Part shown: in pieces, positions 19,390-34,300 of the stretch
How the letters are laid out: every line of letters starts with the position of its first letter
Numbering within the stretch: position 1 is the stretch's first letter
NCBI RefSeq assembly: GCF_024166365.1
Contig: NC_064822.1
Location: 100,746,823-100,810,822, forward strand
Source: Elephas maximus indicus
Taxonomy: Eukaryota; Chordata; Mammalia; Proboscidea; Elephantidae
Direction of reading: 5' to 3'
DNA: 64,000 nt
The notes under the pieces: model-generated
What the model saw: the letters and a program-made list of their open reading frames with translations, nothing else
The model's database searches: none
What the model was told of the DNA's origin: nothing
Program-made: the position numbers and the translations under genes

Positions 19390-22300
19390 CTGAGAAAGAA
19401 GGAGGGAGAGGGTGAAATTTTCTTCGTACTTAGAGAAATACAAGCAAAGTGGAGAGCTCTGTGAAAAATAAACCCAAAGGGATAACCACACTTATTTTCA
19501 TGTGTTTAGATTCCACACCTCCTATGAACTTTTTCAAAAGGTAAAAAAAGCAGACAAGAATTAGTTGAAACTAGCTTTTATTATTATTTTAATGAGACTG
19601 AAGTATTCTTTTATTAAAGTAGGAGTGGTTCAAAACAGCATGCACTTAATGCCACTAAAGCTACAGCTTACTTTATCTACTGCTTTCCGTACAATCTCTT
19701 TATATTCTTCCTTGGTGATATCTTTATTTTGGTAAAATGGTTTAATGGCCAATTTTACCTCCTGGGCTGCTTTTTCTTGAATTTGCAATTTCTGATAAGA
19801 GAAAAATATATCATTACTATTTGCCAGTCACGTACTTAAAAAAAATATATGAAATTGAAAACATTGCACATTACATTACACAAAGCTCTTCAAACATTAG
19901 TGTGACAAACACAGAATAGTTATTTACCAACACACAGAAAACAAACATTTCTAAAAATAATTATGAAATATTACAAGTGTTCACTAGGCATCAACATATT
20001 TAAATGAAACCCTTCAAATATAATACTGGAATTTAAGACTATCAACAATAAATTTCCTTCACCACTCATAGAATAGAAAGCTGGTATGTTTTTAATCTTT
20101 GTTTTTATCATATACAGAATTATGTAGGTTGCTCTCAACCTGGAACTTGCCTTGTCTGTCTTCGAGCTATCTGCGCTGGCTTCCACCGTAACACTTACTT
20201 TGCTTTCTGCCAATTTTACAGCAGCATTAGAGGCTTTGCTGTGACTTGATGACGAAGTATTACCAGAACTTGGTCCCTGAACTGTTCCCATATTTCCTGG
20301 GACTGCTGTCGGAGCAGGCAAGACTGGTGTACTCATGTTATTACTTACATGAGAAGCACTAGGAATACCCTGTTTTAAAGAGTTATCATCAGTTAATGCA
20401 TCACTTGTACTTAATAGGAGTCTTGTAGTCATGTCTTAGAAATAACATTAAAAAATATAAAGTGATTCAACCTTAGTACATAACAGAAATAAATATTTCA
20501 GGTCATTTATACCTAAGGGGACTTTTGAAGAAAAACGAGTAACGTTCTTAAACAGAGCCCTATTTAAATACATCAAAATTACTTTGAAATTATATATGAG
20601 TACTGTAAAGTTTTGACAGCAACACTAAAAACAAGAAGAAGAATAGAAATCAAAGAATGGTATCTGTCCTGCAAGGCTCTTTACAAACAGAAACTGCAAG
20701 AAGTGTCCCTAGTTTAAAGATGGGAGAAAATGAGGCAGAAAAGTAGCTTCTAGTAAGTCAGGAGCAGAAAAAGATGTAAGAGCCCAAATTCTGGAATCAC
20801 ATTCCCTTGTTCTTTCCACTGTATCTTGCTGTCAGGATTCTAAAATTTCAAAACGTAAATATAAACAACACGATGTTTGCAAATATCCAAACTTTTTATA
20901 CGCCTTTAACATACTTTCTCATTCTTTTTGGTAAATTCATGAAAATGAAAGAGAGACAATAATGGATAATGAACAGCTTTACCTAGCGTTTGCCGAACAA
21001 GGCAATACAAGCTTCATCACAGTACTTTACCACAAGTTCCCACTTCCCACAAGTCCAATAAAATAGGAAAAACTTTAAAGTGCCCACCACTTGATTCTAG
21101 CTTGGTTCATAATTTGGTGTTCTTAATCTGATCAAAAACCTCTCTGGATACAGATATTAAGTAACAGAATACATGTAGCATAATAGTAAATTGTTCAATT
21201 CATTTTCTTTTTCGCGGGTTAGGGGTATGGGATTGGGGAAGGACAACGAAAGAGGGGTTATAAAGGTTTACCGTAAACCTAATCAAATAAACAACTGTTT
21301 TAGGTGCCAGGACGCCTAGTAGCTACATTTTTACAATGCTGATTAAACTTCAGTTGCCAAGAACATACCTGCAATTGCTTTCCATCTGGTTGTGAAGCAA
21401 TGTAGTTGACTTGTTGGGATGGGGGGGGAGGGGGGGGTGGTGGTGGTAGTCCCTGAGATACACTGGTAGGAGCAGCTACCTGCATGATAGGCACTCCTGT
21501 ATGGAGATGCAAGGGTAGCTGAGGGTGAATGCTAAATGGATTGTGTTGGATGTTCATCAAAGGAGCGTGAACACCCACTGGGTACGGGAAGATATTCATA
21601 GGCTGGTGTTGTGCGTTCATTTGTTGCTGCATTACATTCACTGGTGGCTGCATCATATTAATAGGTAGCTGAGAACCATCACCTTGTTGGTTTGTTTGGT
21701 CTTTTAGGTTAGAATCTATCAAAAGAAAAAAAAGCTTGTGAAAAAATCATGTTAAAAATCTCTTTAGACAGAGAAGCAAAGAACCACTGGTTACAGCAGA
21801 TTCAAGTACAGATTAATAGACTTGGTACATTCAAAATCGATCTCTATTTAGCTTAGTCCCATCAATTCTAAATAATGTGGGCTGATTTTCTAACTTAAAG
21901 GAAATGTTCAACTAAAATTATTTTTAACAATAGCTTCACATGGTAACATCCATCAACATCAGCTCTAGAATCAGTGGCTCGAGAAACTTATTGACTAGTT
22001 AAAAAAATAATCATATAAAATTTACTTAGGTTACTAAATTAGAACTTTATAGATATTTTTACTTTCAGGTTTTTTTGCAATGTTATTAACAAAAAAAAGT
22101 CAATAAAGGATAAACCTTTGTTATAAGAGTGACTTATTTAAGAACAATGAGCTAAAAATTCTTAAGTGCGTGTATATGAAATATAGGTTAAATCCTGCAT
22201 AGAACACCCCAAACTCTGCTGGTGTAGCAAATATTATGTAAAATATATAAACTATAAATAGGGATCATTTCGACTCATACAAATAGGATATTTAGTTTAT

Positions 22301-25300
22301 GATTTCTTTCTTCACATAAAACAGCATCAGTAAACAGAGGACGCGTTACCTTGTTCAGCTGTTTCCTCCTCCTGTCTCATCCATCCAGACTGTGGACCTG
22401 AAGAGTTCCTCCCTCTTCGTGAGTAATAGTTTTGTACATCTGCTGGGAGAGTCTTTCTCACAGCCCAACTAGATGCAGATGTCCACCCTGATCTATCTGC
22501 TGGGGTATCAAATGGGAATTCTTGCTCACTTTTCCGTTTATAGGGCTGCTGTTCCACAAACTTGAAGGACTCATTCCCTGAACTATTTGAATTCCCTGAA
22601 AGGGGTTTTCGGTTTTGCCACCGATTTTCATTCTGATCTGTGTAGGCAAAACCACCTCTGTAAGTGCCTCTGCCCCGGTTACCTCTGCCACGATTAGACA
22701 TCCAACCTGAACCAAAGTTTTTATTCCAAGAATTCCCTGAATTTTCATTTCTGTTTTCTTCCCAGTGAGTATCTTTTAACTTTTCTGGATTTCTGGTCCT
22801 TGGATCAGGCCCTGAATTTATTTTTTCTGTTACCCAATTAGGACAGTCATTTCTGCGTTTGTCAGAATTTGGATCATCAGCTTCTGGATTGATGTCATTT
22901 TTCTCTTTTCTTGTATTTTCATTCTGTTTCTCTGGATCGCTCTTTCTGTACCGATCGTTTCCTCGTGGACACCTCCAACCGTCATTTGTCCATCTTTCCT
23001 TCCACCGTGGAGAGTAATTGTCTCTATCATTTCTACCAAATGATGAACTCTTGCTTTTTGTTCTAGATCTTGATGGTGACCTAGAACGAGACCTGGACCT
23101 AGACCACCTTCTGGTTCTCCTTTCTCTATCTCGATCTCTCCTCTGTCCATCTCTATCACTTTCTCTTTCTCTGCTCTGGGACCTGGATTTTTCTCTTGGA
23201 GAGGAATCTTTTACTCTTGACTGAGATCTTCTATTCTCTCTAGACATGTCTTTTCTTGGGGACAGTGATTCCGATTTTTTGCCATCCCTAGTACTACTCT
23301 CTCTTTTTGGAGACCGAGACTCAGATCGCCTCCTTTCTTTTGCATTATCCTTTTTAGGGGACTGAGAACGAGATTTCTTTCTTCCTCTTGCAGATTCTTT
23401 CTTAGGAGATGGTGATTGAGACTTCCTGCCATCTTTTCCTGTTTCTTTTTTAGGAGATGGAGACTGAGACCGCTTCTTTTCTCGTGCAGTGTCTCTGTTG
23501 GGAGACCAAGTTGTAGATGGGGAATGAAATCTAGATCTTCGAGTGCGAGGCTTTTTGGCTTTATCTATTGTATCTACTGGGCTTTCAGACGGTTGAGACA
23601 CAGCCTCAGCCTTTCCATCTGCTGGATCGGAAGGCAGCACAGTATTTTCAGAACTATGCTCCCCAGAATTTTCATGCAATTGCTTTGAATCAGCATTTAC
23701 AGATGGTTCCATTTCAGATTCATTCTGGTCACTACAAAATGAATCACACTCCATAGGTATCATCTCATTATTGTCCTCACTGAAATGCTTCTGAATCCCT
23801 TCAGTGTGTGTGTTAGGCAAATCTGTAGATGTAAGATGCTCACCCACAGATTCAGTCTTTTCTTCTAAACATTTGTCTGATTTCGTATTGTCAAGATCAT
23901 TTTTTAATAAATTATTTTCAGAGTCTTGAGTACTACTGAAATTTTCATTCCCTGAACTATCACATTCTGCAATTGTTTCTGCATTTCCAGTTTCAACATG
24001 CTGAAGCAACTGAACCTCTGAGCTCTCAACAGATTTTCTGTCCACTGTTTGTATATTTTCACCCTCAGAGGAGTCCACCTTGGGACTCTCAAAAGGCTGT
24101 TCTATTTTTACTGCAGAATCTTTATGATCAATAACTTCTGCTACGGGACTCTCTACAATTTCTTCTTTGTTAACCGCTGACTCTGCATTCTCGGGTAACT
24201 CACCTACAGGACTAGACACATTTTGGTGTACTTCAATTTCAGATCCTGAACATTTAAGGAAATCATTTGGAGGATGATCTGTGCATATATCTGTTTTTAC
24301 CTCTGATTCTAATGGTCCAGGTATCTGGTCTTGATTTTCCAATAGATCACCTCTTTTTTCAGAAACACCACCTTCTACGCACAAAACGTCATCCTCTATA
24401 TCTGTATTCTCAACCTTTTCAATTTCTTCCTCCTCTTGGCTTGATGGTAATGGGTTTGGTTTTTGGTTTTCTCCAACTAGCACAGGAGGATCTTGGGTAC
24501 AGCACTCAGAATATGAAGCCTTCACTGTTTCCTCTGTATCATGGTTCTCAATATGTTCCTCACTTGCTTCTACATGCTCACTGCCACTTCTCAAGTCATT
24601 AACAGACTGGTTTTCTGCGTTTGTCTGGACAGCACAAGTGTTACTACTTTCCATGTTTGATTGGTGCTCTTTCTCTAACACAGGTGGCAAGTCAGATTCC
24701 GCAGTTTCTTCATCTACTGAATCACTGGAAGATGATTTTTCAGGGGGAGGTGCAGAGCTCCGAAATTTCTTTTTTAGTAAAGGTGGTTTTCTCCCTCTTC
24801 TTACAGATTTCCGTTTTGGAGCCTGTCTCGTTTGCTTTTCTGACTCGGCTGAAGATGAAACATTTACAGATGGATTACTGCTATCTGGGGCGTCACATCC
24901 AGAATTACTCGATGCTGGGGACCTCTGAGACTGACTGACTGTTTCAGCTCTTGTGTTACGTGTAGATCTCCTTGTAGGAGTTGGTGCTGCGGGTTTTCGT
25001 CTTGATCCTCTGGTATTTGATGCGCCAGAAGTCTGCTTCTTCTCTTCTCCTTGAGTGTGTGCTAATGCACATCCCATGCAAGAAGTTCCTAGTGGTATTT
25101 AAATAAATAAAAAGTGTGCATTTCAATAAACGAAAATAGTTTGATTTCAGCTAATTTTAGTGTAAAACAGATGTCTGTAATAGACTGAAACAAAATATAC
25201 AAGTGAACCAAACAAGGTATGAATAAATCAATAGCTACTAACATCTGAGTAATATGAGGTGTTTGCCAGCTTCTTTTAATGGTACTGAAATGAGTAATCA

Positions 25301-28300
25301 TCAGACGTGGATCCACGTGGACAATTTCATAGGGAAAAAAAAATATGCTTGGTCTACTAACTACCATTTCCTTTATAAATTGGTGTTATCTAGACAAAAG
25401 GCAAGAGAAAACTGACAGGGCTACCCATGAACGGAAATAGACCCAAGCTATTTATTCATAAATAGTTAACAAAAGTTGTTACCTTCTAAAATTCTACAGT
25501 TTGGATGCTGAAGCCCTAAACAGAACAGAGACTTCTAATCAGCAGTTCCTTAAAATCTTAAAAGTTGTAATTTCTTAAAGTAAAAGGGATTTCCTAGTTG
25601 GAAAGACTCAGTCAAGTCACTGTCCAAATATTTACAGAAATATCTAGGACTTACTATACCCTATTTTACAGCTTTTTCTAAGTCATCAACACTCATTTTT
25701 ATGAGACTGAAAGACATAAAAATAATACACAACTTGAAAAACACAAACTTTACCAAAATTTTCTAAGGATATGGTACTTGTTGGAAATATAGTTCTTGGC
25801 AACACGGAAGAGATGAGAGGAAAGACTTCAGTTTCAATGTTCCAGGGCATAAAGTCATTTCTGAAAATTCAAAGATATTTTTGTTTAAATGGTTTAAAAA
25901 ATTAAATCAGCAATGTAAAAATTATTAATTCTCCAAATTAGACTAGCAATTTTAAAATGTAGTGCTTGAACTATTTTTTGATGACCAAATAACTAAAACT
26001 GCAATTTCAAGGTTACTTATTGTTCAAAGACGGCTACCAACCAACTGCAATGAAAAAACTTTTAAAAGCATGTTTTGCTTTTAAATTAATGACAAAGATT
26101 GAGCCAACATAAAACAGATGTTTCTTTCTAAAATAATTAAAATTTTTTAAGTTGTGCTTTAGATAAAGGTTTACAGAGCAAATTAGTTTCTCATTAAGCA
26201 ATTAGTACACATATTGTTTTGTGACATGGGTTGCCAACCCCATAACATGTCAACACTCTCTTCCCCTTCTTGACCTTGGGTTTCCCCTTACCAGCCTTCC
26301 TGTTCCCTCCTGCCTTCTTGTCCTTGCCCCTGGACTGGTGTGCCCATTTAGTCCTGTTCTATGGGCCTGTCTAATCTTTGGCTGAAGAGTGAGACCTCAG
26401 GAGTGACTTCATTATTGAGCTAAAAGTGTGTCCACGGGCCATACTCTTGGGGGTTTCTCTAGCCTGTCATGCCAAAAAGCCTGGTCTTTTTTTGTGAGTT
26501 TTCAACTTTGTTCTACATTTTTCTCCAGCTCTGTCTGGGACCCTCTATTGAGACCCCTGTAAGAGCAGTCAGTGGCGGTAGCTAGGCACTGTCCAGTTGT
26601 GCTGGACTCAATCTGGTAGAGGCTGTGGCAGTTGTGGTCCATTAGTCCCTTGAACTAATATCTTTTTCTTGTGTCTTTGGTTTTCTTCATTCTCCCCTGC
26701 TCCAGACAGGGTGAGACCAGTGGAGTACGCCTCCAAGACCCCAGGCACTATTCTCCAAAGTAGGATATAGAATATTTTCTTTATGAACCATGTCATGCCA
26801 ATTGAGGTAGATGTTCCCCAACCCTCAGCCCAGTAATTCGGTCCCTCGGGGAGTTTGGATGTGTCTATGAAGCCTCCATGATCTTGCCTTGGCCCAGTTG
26901 TGCTGACTTCCTCAGTATTGTGCACTGTCTTACCCTTCACCAAAGTTACCACTTATCTATTGTCTAGTTAGTGTTTTTCTCTCCCCATCCCTCCCCTCCC
27001 TCGTAACCATCAAAGATTGTTTCTTTGTGTAAACATTTTCTCGAGTTTTTATAATAGTAGTCTCATACAGTATAAAATAATTTAAGTAATTTAATGTAAT
27101 ATTTTATGCCAAGAGTTTATTTATTTATTTTTTTTAGCTTTTATTGTTTCTTTGCACTTAAAAAATAATCAACTTTGAGGCACAGTTCACATACAATAAA
27201 ATGCAGAGTACAGTTTCATGGCTTTTGACCAATATATATATCTGTGTAACCACCACCCCAATCAAGAAATAGAACATTCCCACCCTCTCTCCCCCTAATC
27301 TGAAGCCCTGATTGTGTAATGGTTAAGAGCTCAACTGCTAACCAAAAGTTGGCAGTTGGAATGCACCAGCTGCTCCTAGGAAGCCCTATGGGGCAGTTCT
27401 ACTCTGCCCTATGAGGTCGCTATGAGTTGGCACTGACTTGACAGCAAGGGATTTGGTTTTTGATTTCCCTCCAATCTAAGCAACCAACGAACTGATTTCT
27501 ATCACTATATTTAAAAATCCCTGGATTCAAAAATAATTGTTCTTCAAATTCCCAGTGTCTCTACCGGACCTGTTAAGTTCCCTAAAGGTTTTTGTATCCA
27601 AACCTAATCCACTCTCAGCTTCTCCTTTTTTCTGATACGTCTTTGTTCAATTCATAAGGAGTCCCTGGGAGGCACAAATAATAAAGCGTCTGACAACTAG
27701 CCAAAAGGTCAGCAGTTTGAACCCACCCAGAGGTGCCTCGGAAGTCAGGTCTGATGATCTACTTCAGAAAGGCCACAGCCTTGGAAACCCTATGGAACAC
27801 AGTTCTACTCTGACACAAATGGGGTCAATCAGGAGTCAAAACCAACTCGAAGACAACCAATAATAACAGTAACAAAAGACTATGATCATCCAGTATAAGG
27901 TAAGATCCTGGAGCAGGAGAGAAGCTTGAAAAACAATGTGTAATTTATACATATACAAAAATATGTAACCGTAAGGAAAGATTTCATGTTATACATATCT
28001 GGACTTCCTAATTTTATTTTTATTGACATTCCATTATCCTTCCTAGAGGGTGAAGGTCCTATGCAGAAATATATTAACTATGACATATAAAATAAAGTCA
28101 CAACATGTTATAAAAATAAGACTGAGGCAGGAACCTCAATCTTCACCTAGCAGCTTGATTTAAATATACAGTATGTAACTAACATTGTGCTAGTAGCTGC
28201 AGGACTTTAAAATAAAAATTGTACTGTTAATAGACTTCAAAAAGTCTACAATCTACTTGAGAAAGTAAGATGTATTTGCATGAAATGAAGAAATTAGTGA

Positions 28301-31300
28301 TGACAGAACTAGTTAAGGAAAGAAATGAGTAGACTGCAGCCTGACCATAGGGAAAAGATGATGGGAAACAAAACTGAACATAGTTCATATTAGATACAAT
28401 AATGATGAAGGAAGGGTTTGAGCTGAAGTGCAAACAGTAAGAAAGAAAGGACTAGATTATAGGAAGTCATGAATGCCAGGGCAGAGCAGGGACTTAATCG
28501 AAGAGTTATTTAAAAGAACATTTTTGAGAAGGGAAGTTTCACGCTAAAAGCAGTGTTTCAGCTGACAGCACACAGGTAAGATTACAATGGGGGAAAGAAG
28601 AGATGCAGGACAACAGGTTTTACTAATGCTATTACTGTTACTATGAACGCAATTACTAGTAATGAATCCTACCATCCAGGGGTTCTTCCTTTTAAATAAG
28701 TCTAGCATATTACACAGAAAAATTAAGGATTCTTTACTTTTCAAGGGGTCCTTTAAATAGCAATCAATTTTCATGAAGCATCTGAAATACTGACTTTTTT
28801 ATTAGGCATTTGAAACATAAGTGTTAATTTGCACAGAACTTTCTTAGGAACATACCGATTGAATAAGACACTCCTATGCTCAAGTATTTATTTATTTATT
28901 TTTTTAGTATTAATGATTTCCTGTGTTCACGTTAGCACGTAAACACATTCGTAAACAAGAAAAAAATTTTTTACCTTCCAACTCCAGGTAATGTATCATG
29001 AAACCATGACAATTCCAGTTGCTGTCTTTTCTGCCTAATTACTGCACTGATTTCATTGACTTCTGTAAATTCTGTACTAAAAGATAAATTTTAGACCTTT
29101 GTCAGAATTCCAAAAACTTAGATACAGAGAACAACTGAATTGTACAAAAAAAAAAAAAAACAAAAAAAGCAGGGGTTTTTATACCTAGCATTATGAATTC
29201 CATTTAAAAGAATAAAAACTTTTTTTCTATTTAAACACTTGTAAAATGAACTCATAAAATAAAATTACAAATCAAAATTATATTTATCTGATTCATAAAA
29301 ATAATGCCTGAATTTCAATCTTAAACGACAGATAGAGAAATAAAGTGACACTATTTCTGCTCTATGTACCAAAGCTACAGCAAGCAGTTCAGGCAGAAAT
29401 TTTAGTTGCAATGGTTTCCTACCTGAAACTAAGCATATAAGGAAAAAAAAAAAAGGTAAAGGTGGGCATGGTTACTCTAACAAAAAATAGGTATAGTTCA
29501 GCTTTTCAAAAGGCTTCTCAAGAAGTAATTGTTATCTTTGTTATCTTGCTAAAGTCTAAAATTAAATCACACAATCTTATTCTGTTTTAGTGGTTTAACC
29601 AACTCTGTATGACTGTAAAACCCCAATTTAATTTTAAATTCCACAAATATCTACTTAGTGTTGACATGTCAGTCGCTATGAATTCAAAAAGAGTTCTGCT
29701 TTGTTAGGTACTGTCCCTACAACTTAACAAGGAGACTACTTCTCTATCACATGAAAAGCTTGTGTAGAACAACTTATTAACAAAAACAATCCCACTGGCA
29801 TAGGCAAGCACTGAGTAACAGGGAGGCCACAGGATAACAGTGTTCTCTCTGCTAGAGTGAGTTTATTTTCCAAAAAACAAGGTGGGCTTTCCATAATTTT
29901 TGTTTGCAGCTGAGAGTTTAAATTCCTATCAAAAATTAATTATAATGATTAAAACAGCATATATAAACATTATAAATTAAAAGTAGAAAATACTAACCAG
30001 TACACTCTATGGGTATAGGAAGATTCTCCAGTGTGACTACTAGAAAAAAATATATTGGAGAAAAAATTTCTGAAGCATTGATTTGTACAGTTGGATCTTC
30101 GAGGCTAGAAAAGTAAAAAGCGTTTAATGAAACAACAAAACCTCCATGATAGTTAAGTGATATTCATATTAAAATATTTGATATACCTGAGGCACTGGAT
30201 GTACACCAAATAATCATAAAGTGTTATCTAAGAAAGATAGTTTTCTTTATTTCAACAAACCTTATTTATCTTTATTGTTCCATTTTTCTTTTCCCGTGTT
30301 TCACTGTACGAAGAGTTTCCTGTCCAAAGACATAAAAGGACTTAGTTACCTTGTCTTAATACCAATAATCATGAAGTTGGTACAGGACCAGGCAAAGTTT
30401 CATTCTGTTAAACATAAGGTCGCCATGAGTCGGAGCCGGCTTGATGGCAACTAACAACCACCATCTTTCTTAACTTTTACTTAAAAAGGTTTTAACTAGT
30501 ATGATTTCAAGCATATTGTCAAGAGAAAGTTAAAATGTAGAAAAGCTTCACCCTGAATTTATATAATTTTTCCAAACGCTAATTTTACGGTATCTTGTTA
30601 AACTGCAGCCAGAGGAAAATATAAGAGACAACAATAGAGAAATCTGGCCAATACGCCCTGCCACCATATGTAAACTTAGACCATCTTATTAACAGAAAGT
30701 ATATACAAGAAGTCAAACTATCTAGTATCAATAATGTACTTAGTATTTCATTTCCAGCTAGTATGGAAAAAACACATACCGTTAACTCACCTCAAGTAGG
30801 AGCTGACTAGGGGAACTGGGGCTACCAGCCTTTGGGAACCATGAATTACTATTTAGCCACTGCCAGCTGGTACTCATTTCAACTAAGTACCTTCCTTTCC
30901 CCTCAAACTTTATAATTAGAGGGAAAAGTAGAAGTATCATTTGAAACAGCTTTCTGTTTCAGTGTTTTTGGCTGTACTGCTTATGTTTTTTTTTTTGTTG
31001 TTATTTTACCTTTCCCATCTGGACATTTATTTTAGGAGTTATTCCAGGCTAAGGAAGATAAACGATAGTTTTTGCTAACCATAAAAAATTGTGTTAACAG
31101 CTTTATAGACTACTGTTCCTAGTTTTTCTTTACTATCAGGACTGGGTTGTTAGTCATCTCCACCAATAGATTTGCGGTCTGCAATAAACTGTGCTGTGGT
31201 ACTCTCATTGCTCTTTCCTCAGCACTCTGGAAGAAGTCTACATTGCAAATGACAACTGTCTTTAACCTTCGTCTCTGCTTGTCTCACAAAGGGCCTATTG

Positions 31301-34300
31301 ACTTTGTTAAAAATAAATCTCTCTGACTAGGAGGTCTATTTCCTGCTATTGCAAGACTATATGTATTTGGAGTTTCTTCTGTCAGTCCAGCTGGTAATAG
31401 CCAACTTTCTACTTAATAGCATACTAATTTCCTGTTAAGTTACTATACAACAGCTGTTTGGTTTAGTGCTATTACCATTTCCCACATATCCCACTCGAAC
31501 TATGTAACAAATTTAATTTCAAATGTGTATGGGCGGGGGGGGGGAGAGGAGGCCTGGTTGAGCCCAGTGACTTAGCCTCTCACTCTTAGGAACACATCTA
31601 CGGAACACAGCTATTGAAAATGTGTGGTAGGTATCTAGCCATATTCTTAAAAATAAACGCCGCTTTATTGCAGCCAGCCAAAGAACCGTCATGTATTATG
31701 CCCTAAGGGTGCTCAGATGTTTTGATTCAGGGTTCGTTCACTCAGTGCTCAATGAGTACGTACTGCTTACACAGCAATCTTTCACTTAGAAAGACATCAT
31801 TACACAGAATGGTCTCTATTGGCAGAACAACTAATTTTCTGGCCAATACTAGGTCCTAAAATTTGGTCCAAAACCTTTTCACATATTTCTGGAAAAATCT
31901 CAGGTAATAATACAATACCTCCTATGACCATCTCAAATGTTTTCAACATTGGTGGATTTGTTTAAATTGTGGTCCCTGGAGATTTTTTTCACAAATTTGC
32001 CCTAACCTGCTTTTAGACAGCAATGAAAATACCTTTTATTTAATTATTATCAAAGTAATACATACACATACTATAAAAAGCTGAATAGGACTGCTAGGTT
32101 GATAAAATCTGCAGTGATCAGAACAACCAGAACACAATTGAAGAGAATGTTGACACACTGTGAAAAATGTCACTAATGTCACTGAACAATTTGTATAGAA
32201 ACTATCAAATGGTAACCAAATTTACTGTGTAAACTTTCACCAAAAACACAATAAAATACTATTTAAAAAAAGAAAATCTATAGCGGCCATACCTAGAAAT
32301 CCCCACTCATGATTTCTACTCCCCAAAGGCATGCGTTAAATCCTTTAGTTGTTTCTTTTAATAGTTGCCTCTTTATTGCTAAATAACATCCTTATACTAC
32401 TCTATCTTGATTTTTCTGTTATTTCAGACTATTTTCTATTATTATTATTTTTTTTTACCATGAAGATTTAACTCTCATATTCCACTGCTGTATGTACCCC
32501 CTCTACTGCCTCCATCCTAACGTCTATATAGGTTTTTTTTTTTTGATACAGCAATTTTATATTATTTTAAATAATTATTCACAGCTAAACCATGTGCTGA
32601 ACTATGATCACTTTTCTTATAATCAGTTATTAATTGCCTTGTGTTTTCTTTTCCTTCTTTCCCATATTTCTATATTAATTTAGCTAACTCTACAACAAAA
32701 GTATAAATCTCCTCTTAATACATTTCTACACATTAACTCATCCATTAAGTTTGCCCTCCATTTGCTTGGAAATACTCCTTCGTCCTGCTCCCATTTAGTA
32801 ACTTTCTAAAAGGGGCTGTAGAGGTGTCATTCTAGGACTGCCCTTTGCCATCATCTTGATAACCTCCTTTATCTTTTTCCTAGGTTGAACTCATTTTCTG
32901 AATCTTACATTATTTACTTTCTCTCATTGTAGTGAAGCATAAACATTCTCCAGCAGAATTTTGAGAAAGGGTGAGTAGGAATTAATTTGTAAGCTCTTAG
33001 GTGTATGAGAATGTCTTTTTCTGCCCAAACATTTGATTGATAGTTTGGCAGCGTATATAATTTTCTAGGTTACAAATTATTTCCCCCAGAATTTTCGAGA
33101 CATTGCTCTATTATTGACTTCTACTGGGTAGATTACATTGTTGTTGTTCAGACATCTGATGACATTCTGATTCCTGATCTTTTATATGTGACCTGATTTG
33201 TTCTTTCTATAAACTCATCTTGTTATCCTTGGAGTTTCAGAATTTTATTTAAGTATTTGGTGTAGTTCTTTCCTCATTCATTAGGCATAAGGTTGGCTCT
33301 TTATTGCCCTTCTTTTCTGGGAAAATTTCCTTTGTATAACTATTCTGGTAACTTTCTGCCTTTTAACTTTTCTTCTTTCTGGAGCTCCATTCTGAATTCT
33401 TTTTAGAATCGTTCCTAGAATTCTTTTACTCAGTGTTGAACCTCCTGGACTGATAATCTATCATTTATCTCTTTGTCCTATTTTCTGAGACATTTCTCAG
33501 CATATCTTCTACTCCTGTTGATTTTAAAAAATTTCTGCTGTACTACTTTTAATTACCAAGAGCTTTCTTTTTTTAATAGTCTTTTCTTCTTTCATTAATG
33601 AAATATTCCTTTTCTTACTGCAGAGAACATTAATCTTTTTAAAAAAGTTGTTCACTGTTTCCCAGCATTGGATCTGTTCCATTAGGTTCCATTTGTCTCT
33701 GTTTTGATCTCTATCATGTTGGTGGCTTTCCTCAAATGCCTGGTGATCCTTGGCTGTTTGTGGAACACTAAAATATTGATTGGGAGTGGTGTGGATGGAT
33801 GGTCAGAGTCTTTCAGTTAATGGGTTTCACTACAGGGCGATCAAGCAGAGACACTGCTATTTCATCGTGAGACTCCCAAATGTCAGTATCTCTAAGTCTT
33901 TTCTCTTGAGCAAGATTGTATCCCATAGAAGATGCCTCCTATATTCTACCTGTGGGAATATAAGCAAGACTGCCAAGGATCTGAGAAATAATCATGGATA
34001 GAGGGCTAGGGGTCTCACCACCTGACTTAATTTCCCTCTCTTTACTCTCTTGTTTCCCCCACCCTCATTTGTGCTAGAGTTCGATCTGGTTCAACCACTC
34101 ACTCTAGAAAGTAATGATCTCCAATCTTTGCCTGGGTAGTCCCCTTTCCTATGCTGTTCTGCCAGGAATCTGCAGGATAAACGCCTTCTCTGAAGAATTT
34201 AAACCAGTTGTTTTTTGACTGCATCTCATACCCCTGCCTTCAGAAACTATGTAATCTTCCAATTTCAGGACTTTCTAAGGTTTTATGGTATGAAATTGAC

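Noticed and set aside
23018-24938. Plus-strand and alternate-frame open frames across the large SCAF11 exon
   Set aside because: Shadows of a biased coding sequence. The minus-strand 912-codon frame explains them.
30187-30227. 41-nt segment with good acceptor and donor and the right length modulo 3 to be the missing SCAF11 exon
   Set aside because: It reads through an in-frame TGA and does not resemble the protein. The true exon was found at 30261-30319 with matching sequence and exact length.
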